This document shows positions 9,404 through 17,897 of a stretch of 49,425 bases of DNA, piece by piece (position 1 is the first letter of the stretch; each line of letters starts with the position of its first letter). The position numbers and the translations under genes are program-made. The DNA is from Clostridia bacterium (GTDB lineage Bacteria > Bacillota > Clostridia > Oscillospirales > Acutalibacteraceae), in NCBI GenBank assembly GCA_017433225.1, contig JAFRHS010000037.1, positions 1 to 49,425 on the forward strand. Reading direction: 5' to 3'. Below the pieces are notes generated by a model that did not search any database, was not told where the DNA came from, and saw nothing but the letters and a program-made list of their open reading frames with translations.

Positions 9404-11065
9404 ATGAAGCAAACTGTCAAGAGAAGCGCGGCCATTCTACTGACTGCCGCTATCGTCCTGGTGTCCGTCTCTGTCTTTGGGGCATCTGCCAAGCAGGACC
9501 CTTCCGAAACAGAAGTGTTTCTTTCGAAAGGGGAGACAATGGTCGTGGAACCGGGCGAGACTCTGTACATCCCGAAGGGCACCACATATGTCATTCCCGC
9601 CGGCGCGGAACTCCGCGTCAAAGGAAGCGTTGAAGGCGATGGTGCAGTCCGTGTCCGTCCCGGCGGACGTCTGACCAAAATCGAGAACGGAACGAAGACG
9701 TACTGGGTCGGCCCAAAAAGCGACATGGGGACGAAACAGAACCCGGTCGTGGCACTCGACAAAGGCGCAGTTGCTCTGAAGCAGAACAACCTGATCTTCT
9801 ACAGCGGTATCATGTATATTTCGAACAGTGCCTCCATTCCCTCTGATTTCACCTGGAAACTCCGTGATGAAGTCTTCCTGCTCTGGCAGGAGGGCGTCAA
9901 GACCGATGTCACTATCAAAGGATGCAAGTGCAATACGAACGCAACGCAGTATGCCTATGACAAGGTGGCGATGGGAGAAGGATCCTCCAACGAAGCGACC
10001 GGTTTTGAAGCCGGAGAGACTTACTGGTGGCAGCGGAATACGCTGGGCAAAGGCGCCTGGGTGAATTTCGATTACACCCAGATTATGGAAGACGCGTCTG
10101 ACGCGCAGACTCTGATCAAGACCGTTGCCGGAAATCCCTCCATCGTCCAGACGCTCCTTCGCTGGAGCAAGAACAAAGATAACCACGCGGAACTCTCGAC
10201 GGTTCCTGCTTGGACAGAGGCGGACGGTGAGCAGGTCAGCGACGTCGTCTATGACGACACCCGTGAGAAGCAGAACACCTTCGACCTCTACATTCCTGCT
10301 TCCGCTGAAAAGGGCGACGTGCTCGGTCTTGTTGTCTGCTGTCACGGCGGCGGCTGGTCGTCCGGGAAAAAGGCGGATGAAGCGGCCCATTGCCGAATGT
10401 TTGCCCGTGCAGGTTATGCGACGATGACCATGGATTACCGCCTGTTCAATACGGAGACGAAGAACAGCGAAGGTCTTACGATGTACGACATGCTCGACGA
10501 CATCGAGCACAGCATAAAGAAAGCCAAAGAGACCCTGACCGAAAAGGGCTATTCTGTCCAGAAGATGGCGCTTGCAGGGTACTCTGCCGGCGGCCATATG
10601 GCACTGCTCTACGGCTATGCCAGAGCGAACACGGCTCCACTGGAAGTCACCTGTATCCTCGACCAGTGCGGTCCTGTCACGCTCGACTATCGCCACTATC
10701 AGGAGTCCTATCTGAATCGGCTGTATGAAGGCGGCACCTGCGGTTATCTCGGAGACCGACTGGGGTATTCGGCAGAGGAGATCCGCAACCCGAACGCGGC
10801 TATGAAGAAGTACATCGCCGACTGTTCTCCGGTCACGTTCATTAATAAAAACACCGTGCCGACATTGTTGCAGTATGCGGATTATGACTATCTGGTCTGT
10901 GGAAAAGAGCACAGCTCACTTCTCGAAGCGGCACTGAAGAAAAACGGCGTGCCCTACACCAGTATCCCGGCACCAAAGTCGGACCACCCGCTGGAACTGG
11001 ACCGCCCGGCGGTGCAGAAATTCAACGAGACCGCCATCCGATATCTGAATACTTATCTGAAATAA
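9404..11065 (+). CDS. Secreted two-domain alpha/beta-hydrolase esterase (copy 1)
   Basis: A 553-residue exported protein. Residues 1-30 are a Sec signal peptide ending near GASAK, with no lipobox. Residues 35-110 are short strand-turn repeats with Gly and Pro turns (IPKGT, IPAGAEL, VKGSVEG, VRPGGRL), like one or two rungs of a beta-helix. After a middle region there is a hormone-sensitive-lipase/BD-FAE type esterase: oxyanion loop HGGGW (His314), nucleophile GYSAGG (Ser394), and His528 in KSDHPLEL. It probably removes acetyl or other acyl groups from a rhamnosylated substrate outside the cell. It sits between two GH78 genes in one operon (17 bp and 10 bp gaps) and has a same-architecture paralogue at 13674. 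The acyl group and polymer are unknown. Confidence 0.85.
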   Translation: MKQTVKRSAAILLTAAIVLVSVSVFGASAKQDPSETEVFLSKGETMVVEPGETLYIPKGTTYVIPAGAELRVKGSVEGDGAVRVRPGGRLTKIENGTKTYWVGPKSDMGTKQNPVVALDKGAVALKQNNLIFYSGIMYISNSASIPSDFTWKLRDEVFLLWQEGVKTDVTIKGCKCNTNATQYAYDKVAMGEGSSNEATGFEAGETYWWQRNTLGKGAWVNFDYTQIMEDASDAQTLIKTVAGNPSIVQTLLRWSKNKDNHAELSTVPAWTEADGEQVSDVVYDDTREKQNTFDLYIPASAEKGDVLGLVVCCHGGGWSSGKKADEAAHCRMFARAGYATMTMDYRLFNTETKNSEGLTMYDMLDDIEHSIKKAKETLTEKGYSVQKMALAGYSAGGHMALLYGYARANTAPLEVTCILDQCGPVTLDYRHYQESYLNRLYEGGTCGYLGDRLGYSAEEIRNPNAAMKKYIADCSPVTFINKNTVPTLLQYADYDYLVCGKEHSSLLEAALKKNGVPYTSIPAPKSDHPLELDRPAVQKFNETAIRYLNTYLK

Positions 11066-11075
11066 GAGGTGTCTC

Positions 11076-13580
11076 ATGACCCTTTATGACCTGAAGACCC
11101 GGCATATGCACCGGGCCTTCGGCATCGATATGGTGCCGGAGTTTTCCTGGAAACTGAACAGTGGCGAAACCGATGTCCTGCAAAAAAACTACCGTATTGT
11201 CGTGCGGGATGAGCAGGATTCCATCGTCTGGGACAGCGGCATTGTGCAGAGCCGGCAGCAGAGTTTTGTCCTCTATGAGGGCGATGCGTTGTGTTCCCGT
11301 GGAATCTACACATGGACCGTAACGGTGGAAGACGACCGGGGCAAAGCGGCCTCCGCTTCTGAAACGTTCGAAATGGGGCTTCTGAAACGGGAGGACTGGT
11401 CCGCAAAATGGATCGGCAGTTCCCTTCCGGCAGGCCCCGCTGTCCGCTTTGACAAGACAGTCACACTCGGCGGCGCTCCGGTGGCAAAAGCAAGACTGTA
11501 TGCCACGGCCTACGGCGTCTACCGGCTGACGGTCAACGGCACCCGCCCCGACGACCGGGAATTCGCACCGGAATTCACGACATACCAAAAACGGCTCTGC
11601 TATCAGACCTACGATGTCACGGAACTTCTTCGGGCAGGGAAGAACGAACTTTCCATGTATGTGGGTGACGGCTGGTATTTCAGTCCGCAGGCAGGTCCTG
11701 TGGAAGAACATCCGGTCGAACGGCCTGCAGTCCTGCTGCAGCTGGAAGTCACCTACGAAAATGGTGACCAAGTGACCATCGGCACCGATGGCACGGAGAC
11801 CTGCCGTACGGATTTCATTCTCTCCTCCGACATCTTCCAGGGAGAAGCACAGGACTTCACGCAGACCGATCACCCGGTCTCTCCGGTGGATCTGCCGGAC
11901 CTGGCCTTCGATGTGCTACGCGCCCAGGCCATGCCGCCGGTCCGACCCATGAAGCTGCTTGCGCCGAAATGCATCTATGTCTCGCCCAAGGGGGAGACCA
12001 TCGTCGACTTTGGCCAGCTGCTTGCCGGGAGAGCACGTATCGAACTACGCGAGCCGAAAGGGACAGAAGTCACCCTCGAATACTTCGAGACGACCGATCG
12101 GGAAGGAAACTATCTCAATACGATGTATGCGCTCCAGAAGGACACGGTCCTCTCGAACGGGGAGCCGCTCTCCTATGAGGCACTGTTCACCTTCCATGGG
12201 TTTCGCTACATCCGAGTGACCGGGATCTCTGAACTTCGAGAAGAAGACATCATCGCCGTTTTGCTGACGACGGAAAAGGAAAATGCCGGGGACTTTATAT
12301 CTTCCGACCCGCGGCTGAATCGGCTTTATCAAAATGTCCGCTGGTCTCAGTACAATAACATGATGTCGGTGCCCACCGACTGCCCCGGCAGGGAAAAGGG
12401 CGCTTACACCGGAGACCTGCTCATTTACTGCAGGACTGCGCTCCTGAACGAAGCGGTCACGCCGTTCCTTTCGAACTGGATGCGGAACGTGGCGGACGAT
12501 CAGAAAGACAGCGGCGTCGTGACCATCACGGCTCCTTATACCAAACTTTACAACACCCTCATGACGAATCTTACTGCCTCCTTTGGCGATACGGAACTGA
12601 CCGGTGTCGCAGGTTGGAGCGATGCCGCGGTCTGGGTCCCATATGCGATGTACCAGGTGACCGGAAATACCCTTGTCCTTCAGGAGTATTACTCGGTCAT
12701 GAAACGATGGACCGACTGGGTCATCCGGAGAGCGGGTGAAAGCTGTCTCTGGAACACCGGTTTCCATTTTGGCGAATGGCTCATCCCCAGTCAGAAAGCC
12801 GGGCGCGGCGAAGAATTCGAGGCCGCGAAACGCAGCAGTCAGTATACAGCACCGTTCTTTGGGTTCCGCACCGTTTCCATGATGGCGGAGATCGCACAGA
12901 CGCTCGGCACGGGCGATGCGTCCTACTATGAGCAGATCGCCACGGAAATGAAGGAGGCAATCGAGAGGGAGATCTTCCGCAAAGATCAACTACCGACGGA
13001 ACTGATGGGGGCGTATGTCCTCGCGTTCGCGTTCGGTCTGGTTCCTGAGGATCTGCGGGATGATTATAAAGAAAGGCTCCTTCGCCTCATCGACGTGCAT
13101 GATGGATGCCTTGATACCGGCTTCCTCGCGACACCGTTTCTTCTGGATGTCCTCTGTGACCTCGGGGAGACCGCGCTGGCGCATGACCTGCTCTGGAACG
13201 ACCGGCAGCCGTCCTGGCTGTATGAAGTTGACCATGGTGCTACCGCCATCTGGGAGGCCTGGGACGCCGACGAGGCGATGGACTCCGGACGTGTGGTCAG
13301 TTTCCAGCATTACGCCTTTGGTTGTGTGGATGACTGGATGTGCCGGCACATCGCTGGAATCAGCAGCGAAACCCCTGGGTACCGCCATCTTGTCATTACT
13401 CCGGAACCGGATGAACGTCTGACTTCTTTCGAACGGACCTTTGAGAGCGAAGCCGGAACGATCAGGGTCCTTCGAGACGGTGACCGGCTGACCGTTACGG
13501 TGCCTTGCAATGCTACGGCGACGATCACCTGGAACGGCACGACCACGGAAGTGGGGAGCGGGGTCTACAATTTTTTATGA
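11076..13580 (+). CDS. Alpha-L-rhamnosidase, GH78 (second copy)
   Basis: An 834-residue GH78 enzyme, cytosolic (no signal peptide), paralogous to the gene at 6646 but clearly divergent. The general-acid region is DCPGREKGAYTGD: Asp435 and Glu440 fit the usual Asp-x4-Glu spacing, but the Trp common in GH78 (GWTGD) is Tyr444 here. The general-base region HGATAIWEAW has Glu727. N-terminal beta domains cover about 1-330 and a C-terminal beta domain about 760-834. Its stop codon (13578-13580) lies inside the first half-site of operator B. Two GH78 proteins with different active-site rims suggest different aglycones or linkage contexts. Confidence 0.9.
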   Translation: MTLYDLKTRHMHRAFGIDMVPEFSWKLNSGETDVLQKNYRIVVRDEQDSIVWDSGIVQSRQQSFVLYEGDALCSRGIYTWTVTVEDDRGKAASASETFEMGLLKREDWSAKWIGSSLPAGPAVRFDKTVTLGGAPVAKARLYATAYGVYRLTVNGTRPDDREFAPEFTTYQKRLCYQTYDVTELLRAGKNELSMYVGDGWYFSPQAGPVEEHPVERPAVLLQLEVTYENGDQVTIGTDGTETCRTDFILSSDIFQGEAQDFTQTDHPVSPVDLPDLAFDVLRAQAMPPVRPMKLLAPKCIYVSPKGETIVDFGQLLAGRARIELREPKGTEVTLEYFETTDREGNYLNTMYALQKDTVLSNGEPLSYEALFTFHGFRYIRVTGISELREEDIIAVLLTTEKENAGDFISSDPRLNRLYQNVRWSQYNNMMSVPTDCPGREKGAYTGDLLIYCRTALLNEAVTPFLSNWMRNVADDQKDSGVVTITAPYTKLYNTLMTNLTASFGDTELTGVAGWSDAAVWVPYAMYQVTGNTLVLQEYYSVMKRWTDWVIRRAGESCLWNTGFHFGEWLIPSQKAGRGEEFEAAKRSSQYTAPFFGFRTVSMMAEIAQTLGTGDASYYEQIATEMKEAIEREIFRKDQLPTELMGAYVLAFAFGLVPEDLRDDYKERLLRLIDVHDGCLDTGFLATPFLLDVLCDLGETALAHDLLWNDRQPSWLYEVDHGATAIWEAWDADEAMDSGRVVSFQHYAFGCVDDWMCRHIAGISSETPGYRHLVITPEPDERLTSFERTFESEAGTIRVLRDGDRLTVTVPCNATATITWNGTTTEVGSGVYNFL

Positions 13581-13629
13581 TGAGTACCCAATTTTTTATG
13601 ATGTAGTTTCTTGTGCTTTTCCATACAAT
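13567..13629 (+). promoter_or_regulatory. AraC-type operator and promoter B (secreted esterase pair)
   Basis: Half-sites ACAATTTTTTATGAT (ATGAT at 13577) and CCAATTTTTTATGATG (ATGAT at 13598), period 21 bp; -10 TACAAT at 13624-13629, again 47 bp after the first ATGAT. It overlaps the last codons of the upstream GH78 gene, so it is an internal promoter within the gene series. Confidence 0.85.
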
Positions 13630-13673
13630 AGAGTCGACATGAGACGGAATCCCTAGGGAAAGGAAGAATGACC

Positions 13674-15332
13674 ATGAAAAAGAAACTGCTGAGCCTGCTA
13701 TTGGCGGTGGCGATGATCCTGACGATGGCCATGAGCACCATGGCGTCTGCCAAGGCAACGACGCTCACCGAAAGCAGGACCATCACCGACACGCTGACGG
13801 TCAAAGAAGGGCAGACCCTCACCATTCCGGAAGGGGTCGTCCTGACGCTGGTCTCCGGCGCGGTCCTGAAAATCGACGGCGATGTGGACCTTCAAGGAAA
13901 AATCAAAGTCAAAGACGGTGCCAAGGTCACCGGCAACCTTTACGGCATGAATAAAAAGCTGGTCGGCAAGGCGTCGGACGTCGGAACGAAAAACGCGCCG
14001 GTCATCGCCATTGGGGAGGGCACGGTCGTCCTGACGGCAAATAAAGTCCTGTTCCGCACCGGCCTTTACAAAATGGCCCGCAACGCGAACTTCCCGGACG
14101 ACGTCCTCTGGAAGACCGACCACGAAGTGTTCCTCGAGTACATGGACAATATTCAGGTCAACGTCAAGATCCGCGGCCCGAAGACCGGTACCGAAGAAAC
14201 GAAATACAATTATGCGAAGCTCCAGTTTCATAAGGGAGCATCCAACAGTAGAGTGAAGGCAAAGTCCGGAAAGATCTACTGGTGGCTGCGTGCAAAAAAC
14301 AATGAAAAAAGCTCCTGGATGTATTTTGACTATGCGGCTCTGCTGCAGATCAAACATATCATCCCGAACATCATCGACGACCCTTCCTATTTGAAGGCGG
14401 CTGCCATGACCGAGCCACGCTGGCAGGACTGCATGGAGGTCAACAATACTCAGGGCACGGAACCTGAGTGGACAAAGAAAGATGGCGTGTTGTTGAGCGA
14501 TATCGTCTATGACAGCAGCCGTGACGAGAACAACAGCTTCGACCTGTACATTCCAAAGACCGCTTCGAAGACCGGAGATAACGGCGTAATGCTGTTTATT
14601 CACGGCGGCGGATGGTCCGATGGCGAGAAGAGCGATATGGCATACCTCGCGAAGCGCTTTGCCCGCAAAGGGTTCATCACCGCGACTCTCGACTACCGTC
14701 TGTTCCCGACCAATGTAAACTATCTTCTTGGAAAACGGGCAGACTTCACGATGGACGACCTGCTCGCCGATGTGGACCAAAGCATCGCCAAAATGAAGAG
14801 TGTCCTCGACAAGAAAGGGTACCAGGCGAAAAAACTCGGCCTCTGCGGTTACTCGGCCGGCGGCCACATGGCGCTGCTCTACGCTTACAGAGACTATGCA
14901 AAATCGGCGATCCCGGTCAAATGCGTCTTCACGATGTGCGGCCCCGTTGACATGCACCCCGCCACCTACTCCGGCCTCGAATGGCCGGCAGACCTGCCCG
15001 GCGGCAAAGAGGGCTACATCGGCCAGTACACCGGCATGACGGAAGAAGAGATGAAGAATCCGTCTGCAAAGCAGGAGGCCTGGCTGCAGCACCTTTCTCC
15101 GGCTTACCAGATCACACCGAACAGCGTTCCGACGCTTGCTCTGTACGGCAGCTACGACCGTACCATCGGTGCCGGTCACAAGCCCCTTCTGGTGAAGACG
15201 CTCCGGAAGAACGGCGTTCCCTATGAACTTTACGAAGCGAAGAAGTCCGATCATCCGCTGGAGCTCGACCATCAGGTCATCCTGAACTTCATGGCGGCGG
15301 CAGAACGCTTTGGAAATACCTATCTGAAATAA
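13674..15332 (+). CDS. Secreted two-domain alpha/beta-hydrolase esterase (copy 2)
   Basis: A 552-residue exported esterase with the same architecture as the gene at 9404. It has a signal peptide (about 1-26, ending STMASAK), a strand-turn repeat region (about 35-90: IPEGVVL, VSGAVLKIDGDVD, IKVKDGAKV), a middle region with a WWLRAKN block, then the hydrolase with HGGGW (His310), GYSAGG (Ser394) and His527 in KKSDHPLEL. The nucleophile falls at the same residue number as in copy 1. ATG 13674 is chosen because GGAAG at 13662-13666 gives 7 nt spacing; the ATG at 13668 would be only 1 nt away. It is first of a two-gene operon under operator B. The probable role is extracellular deacylation; the substrate is unknown. 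Confidence 0.84.
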   Translation: MKKKLLSLLLAVAMILTMAMSTMASAKATTLTESRTITDTLTVKEGQTLTIPEGVVLTLVSGAVLKIDGDVDLQGKIKVKDGAKVTGNLYGMNKKLVGKASDVGTKNAPVIAIGEGTVVLTANKVLFRTGLYKMARNANFPDDVLWKTDHEVFLEYMDNIQVNVKIRGPKTGTEETKYNYAKLQFHKGASNSRVKAKSGKIYWWLRAKNNEKSSWMYFDYAALLQIKHIIPNIIDDPSYLKAAAMTEPRWQDCMEVNNTQGTEPEWTKKDGVLLSDIVYDSSRDENNSFDLYIPKTASKTGDNGVMLFIHGGGWSDGEKSDMAYLAKRFARKGFITATLDYRLFPTNVNYLLGKRADFTMDDLLADVDQSIAKMKSVLDKKGYQAKKLGLCGYSAGGHMALLYAYRDYAKSAIPVKCVFTMCGPVDMHPATYSGLEWPADLPGGKEGYIGQYTGMTEEEMKNPSAKQEAWLQHLSPAYQITPNSVPTLALYGSYDRTIGAGHKPLLVKTLRKNGVPYELYEAKKSDHPLELDHQVILNFMAAAERFGNTYLK

Positions 15333-15350
15333 ACAGAAAGGAACGTTGAA

Positions 15351-16460
15351 ATGAAAAAGACCATCAAAAAACTGACTGCGGCGCTGATGACCGTTCTGAT
15401 GATGGCGGCACTGCTGGTGACTCCGGCCTCTGCCGTCTCAACGAAAGCAGACAGCAAAGAAGCGCTGTACCCGATCACCGATCCGCTCATCGACTTCACC
15501 TTCAAAGCCGTCGATCTGTTCACCGAAGCGCTGAACGCGGCTGCCGGCATGTCCGAGGGCTGGAGCAGCGACGACGGAAAATGCTATTCCGACATTGCCT
15601 ATGGCGAGCGCGGCCGTCAGGTCTATGACCTCTACGTCCCGAAGGGGCTCTCGAAGAAAAAGACCCAGGGCGTCATCCTGTTCATCCATGGCGGTGCCTG
15701 GACGCAGGGCTCCAAGAGCAATATGGCTTCGGCCGCACGCACCTTTGCCAAGAAGGGTTACATCACTGCCACCATGAGCTATGACCTCCTGCCGGACTCC
15801 TCCGGTGTGGCCCAGGTCCTCGGTGCCGATGTGGTCTCCCACGGCCAGGGCAGCAAGGCGAACGCCAACGTGAACGACGTCATGGAAGATGTAGACCTCT
15901 GCGTGAAGTCGATCGCCAAAAAGACAAAGAAACTCGGGTACAAAGTCGACGCGCTCTGTCTGTCCGGTGTCTCCGCCGGTTCCCACATCTCCCTTCTGTA
16001 TGCTTACGGCCATGCAAAAGAGTCCGCCATCCCAATCAAGTGTGTCTTCACGCTGACAGCACCGGTCGCCTTCTACAAGGACAGCTTCGACAATATGTCG
16101 GTGGCTGAGACCGCGGAATATGCCAGCCTCATCTCCGGCAAGAAGATCACCGAGAAAGATATGAAGAACCCGAGCAAGGCGAAGCAGAAAGTCCTCGACT
16201 CCATCTCGCCGGTCTCCTTTGTCAATAAGAATACGGTCCCGACTTTCTTCGGCTATGCCGGCAAGGACAAGACTATCGGTACGAACCACTGGAACACCAT
16301 CCATCCGGTCCTGAAGAAATACGGCGTCAAACACGACGTCATCTGGTTCCCGAACAGCGACCATACTCTGCTCTCTGACCCGGGCGTTATAGACCAGTAC
16401 CTTGCAAAGAGCACACAGTGGCTCAAAACGTTTATGGGCACCCACAGGGTGATCACATAA
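15351..16460 (+). CDS. Secreted single-domain alpha/beta-hydrolase esterase
   Basis: A 369-residue exported esterase with a signal peptide over residues 1-28 (ending TPASAV) and the hydrolase domain directly behind it, without the strand-repeat domain of its upstream neighbour. Active-site blocks are HGGAW (His113), GVSAGS (Ser208), an acid in YAGKDK, and His in SDHTLL near the C-terminus. It resembles BD-FAE-like carbohydrate esterases or short-chain ester hydrolases. It follows the previous esterase by 18 bp with AAAGGA before the ATG, so the two are probably co-transcribed from promoter B. Its natural ester is not identifiable. Confidence 0.83.
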   Translation: MKKTIKKLTAALMTVLMMAALLVTPASAVSTKADSKEALYPITDPLIDFTFKAVDLFTEALNAAAGMSEGWSSDDGKCYSDIAYGERGRQVYDLYVPKGLSKKKTQGVILFIHGGAWTQGSKSNMASAARTFAKKGYITATMSYDLLPDSSGVAQVLGADVVSHGQGSKANANVNDVMEDVDLCVKSIAKKTKKLGYKVDALCLSGVSAGSHISLLYAYGHAKESAIPIKCVFTLTAPVAFYKDSFDNMSVAETAEYASLISGKKITEKDMKNPSKAKQKVLDSISPVSFVNKNTVPTFFGYAGKDKTIGTNHWNTIHPVLKKYGVKHDVIWFPNSDHTLLSDPGVIDQYLAKSTQWLKTFMGTHRVIT

Positions 16461-16475
16461 TATTACTCTTAAAAA

Positions 16476-16509
16476 GGAAACGGCCTTCCACAGGGGGAAG
16501 GCCGTTTCC
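16476..16509 (-). terminator. Terminator of the first AraC gene
   Basis: A 14-bp perfect stem, GGAAACGGCCTTCC / GGAAGGCCGTTTCC. The T-run (TTTTT) follows on the minus strand side, so it serves the AraC gene. On the plus strand no T-run follows, but the stem may still reduce read-through from the esterase operon. Confidence 0.75.
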
Positions 16510-16524
16510 GCTTGTTAGAAACCG

Positions 16525-17502
16525 TTACAGGATGACGTCGGGGGACTTTCGATACTGGATCGGAGTTTTCCCGACTCTCTTTTTGAACAGGTAGTTGAAG
16601 TTGTTGATGTCGTGGATGCCCACGCTGTGGGCGATCTTGTTGGCGGGCATGGAGGTGGTCTTCAGCAGGAGTTTCGCCTGGTCGATGCGCATGCGGATGA
16701 GATAGTCGTGGGGCGAAAAGCCGGTGTAGCGCTTGAACTCTTTGGAGAAGTGGTACTTGGAGGTGCTGATCATCTCCGCCATCTTGTCGAGGGAGACGTC
16801 CTCCGTATAATGGTTCTCCATGTAGACGATGACCCTCTGGATCGCCTCCGGTACATCGCCTCTTGAAATATTGAAGTTGGAGTTTTTGACGATCAGATAC
16901 AGCACCATGCCTTCGATGGCGTGGGACGCCCTCAGGTCCCGCTGGACGCTGGGAGAGGAGTAGATAGTCAGGATCTGTTCGAGGTTTCGATGGAACCGTT
17001 CGTCGGCGCCTTCGTGGAAGATCATGTTGCCGGTGGCGATGTACTCCTCATACATGTGCTCCGCAAAGGGGCCGTTGAAATGAAACACGGCTACATCCCA
17101 GTTCTGAGTGGCTTCGTAGTAATGGGGCTCCATGCAGTCGATGAGGACCCCGTCGCCCTTTTTCAGAAAGAAGGTCTTTTCTCTGTACTCCAGTTTTCCT
17201 TCCCCGTCGTAGGTGTAGAGGATGAGATAAGAATGGACGTTCTGTCGCCGGGTGAAAGAGCCTTTCTCGTAATGAAAGATGTTGAAGGCCTGCAGGTAGA
17301 ACAGGTTCTCGAGGGCATAGTCGGTGATGGGAGGCCGTCGAAACGCATCGACTCCGCCGGAGAGGACGAACTCGGAATTCGAGAGGTTCTCCCGGTTCTC
17401 TTCGCCGGAATAGTCGGGCTTTTTATAGGTCTGTTCTGAGACCATGCGGGAGGTGAGCGGCATGGTCGTGCGGGCTTTCGTGAAGGTGATATTGTCAAAC
17501 AT
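16525..17502 (-). CDS. AraC-family regulator 1 (proposed activator of the rhamnoside regulon)
   Basis: A 325-residue regulator. The N-terminal 200 residues look like a cupin-type sensor domain (HYEKGSF, YLILYTYDGEGKL, KKGDGVLIDC). The C-terminal 100 residues carry the two helix-turn-helix motifs of AraC proteins (SLDKMAEMISTSKYHFSKEF and the VGIHDINNFNYLFKKRVG block). ATG 17502 is chosen because GGAGGTAAC precedes it by 7 nt; an upstream in-frame start would lack a site. Its own promoter (17525-17553) is ordinary and carries no operator of the types it may control. It lies in the middle of the six ATGAT-type operators, so I infer it binds them. It could instead be the regulator of the GACA-type element, which also has a copy next door. 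Confidence 0.88.
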   Translation of the reverse strand: MFDNITFTKARTTMPLTSRMVSEQTYKKPDYSGEENRENLSNSEFVLSGGVDAFRRPPITDYALENLFYLQAFNIFHYEKGSFTRRQNVHSYLILYTYDGEGKLEYREKTFFLKKGDGVLIDCMEPHYYEATQNWDVAVFHFNGPFAEHMYEEYIATGNMIFHEGADERFHRNLEQILTIYSSPSVQRDLRASHAIEGMVLYLIVKNSNFNISRGDVPEAIQRVIVYMENHYTEDVSLDKMAEMISTSKYHFSKEFKRYTGFSPHDYLIRMRIDQAKLLLKTTSMPANKIAHSVGIHDINNFNYLFKKRVGKTPIQYRKSPDVIL

Positions 17503-17524
17503 AAGGTTACCTCCTTCTGCCTCC

Positions 17525-17553
17525 ACAATAGCATGTTTTTTCAGATGCTACAA
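17525..17553 (-). promoter_or_regulatory. Promoter of AraC regulator 1
   Basis: Minus strand -35 TTGTAG (17548-17553), 17-bp spacer, -10 TATTGT (17525-17530). It is a sigma-A-like arrangement without an activator site in the expected position. Confidence 0.55.
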
Positions 17554-17614
17554 CAATATTTTATGATTTTATTCCAAATGCGACGTAACAGCGTGGCTTT
17601 GGAAGAATAATCAG

Positions 17615-17669
17615 GACATTTTTTTAGTTAAACGGCGACCTGTTCCCCACGATGCTCCCGGCGTATAAT
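17615..17669 (+). promoter_or_regulatory. GACA-type operator and promoter H (small RNA)
   Basis: GACAT at 17615, TAAA at 17629, ACCTGT at 17638 and -10 TATAAT at 17664-17669. All four spacings (0, 14, 23, 49) are identical to those in front of fucO and rhaB. No coding gene follows before the terminator at 17755-17788. Confidence 0.75.
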
Positions 17670-17675
17670 ATCGGC

Positions 17676-17788
17676 GTTGAAACAGAAAACAGATTACCCC
17701 TTGGTGATTTCTCCTCATTTGAATCACTTTCTATGATACAGCTCCCATTTCAGGAAAAAACCGACGGACCAATGCCGTCGGTTTTTTC
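17676..17788 (+). ncRNA. Candidate regulatory small RNA of about 110 nt
   Basis: The stretch between promoter H (-10 TATAAT 17664-17669) and a strong intrinsic terminator. It contains a stem GTGATT (17704-17709) / AATCAC (17722-17727) whose 12-nt loop carries UCUCCUC, complementary to Shine-Dalgarno sequence. A second unpaired C-rich word, CUCCCAUUU (17742-17750), repeats the loop word CUCCUCAUUU with one base less. No open frame with a ribosome site exists; the only ATG frame (17733) runs through the terminator. By analogy with C-rich-loop small RNAs of Firmicutes it may block translation of target mRNAs by pairing to their ribosome sites. Its transcription should follow that of fucO and the rha operon. 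The existence of the RNA is inferred from promoter plus terminator, not seen. Confidence 0.6.
17755..17788 (+). terminator. Intrinsic terminator of the candidate small RNA
   Basis: A perfect 13-bp stem AAAAAACCGACGG / CCGTCGGTTTTTT with a 7-nt loop and a 6-T run. No protein gene on the plus strand upstream needs it; the AraC gene is on the other strand. Confidence 0.85.
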
Positions 17789-17800
17789 TGCTTTTTGGAA

Positions 17801-17863
17801 ACAATTATTTATGATAAACCCCCAACTTGTTATGATGTAAATGAAAACCGGAACTTTTATAAT
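17801..17863 (+). promoter_or_regulatory. AraC-type operator and promoter C (cytosolic esterase-GH3)
   Basis: Half-sites ACAATTATTTATGAT (ATGAT 17811) and CCAACTTGTTATGATG (ATGAT 17832), period 21 bp; -10 TATAAT 17858-17863, 47 bp after the first ATGAT. It lies just downstream of the small RNA terminator, so the two promoters are insulated. Confidence 0.85.
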
Positions 17864-17897
17864 GCAGGTATCATAGCGAATTCTGACTGGCGAGAGG

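Noticed and set aside
6778-9789. 1003-residue open frame antisense to GH78-1 (and similar long antisense frames at 331-1755, 12045-12989, 18893-21634, 27836-30163, 34102-36561, 37946-40330)
   Set aside because: They lie opposite well-recognised genes. High GC at third codon positions removes stops from the complementary frame; the products are low-complexity and have no ribosome sites.
17554-17600. Lone TTTTATGAT at 17559-17567 as a further operator
   Set aside because: No second ATGAT at +21 and no -10 at +47, so it fails the rule met by the six accepted sites.
17652-17840. 62-codon open frame across the candidate small RNA
   Set aside because: Its start precedes the -10 box, it lacks a ribosome site and it runs through the intrinsic terminator.
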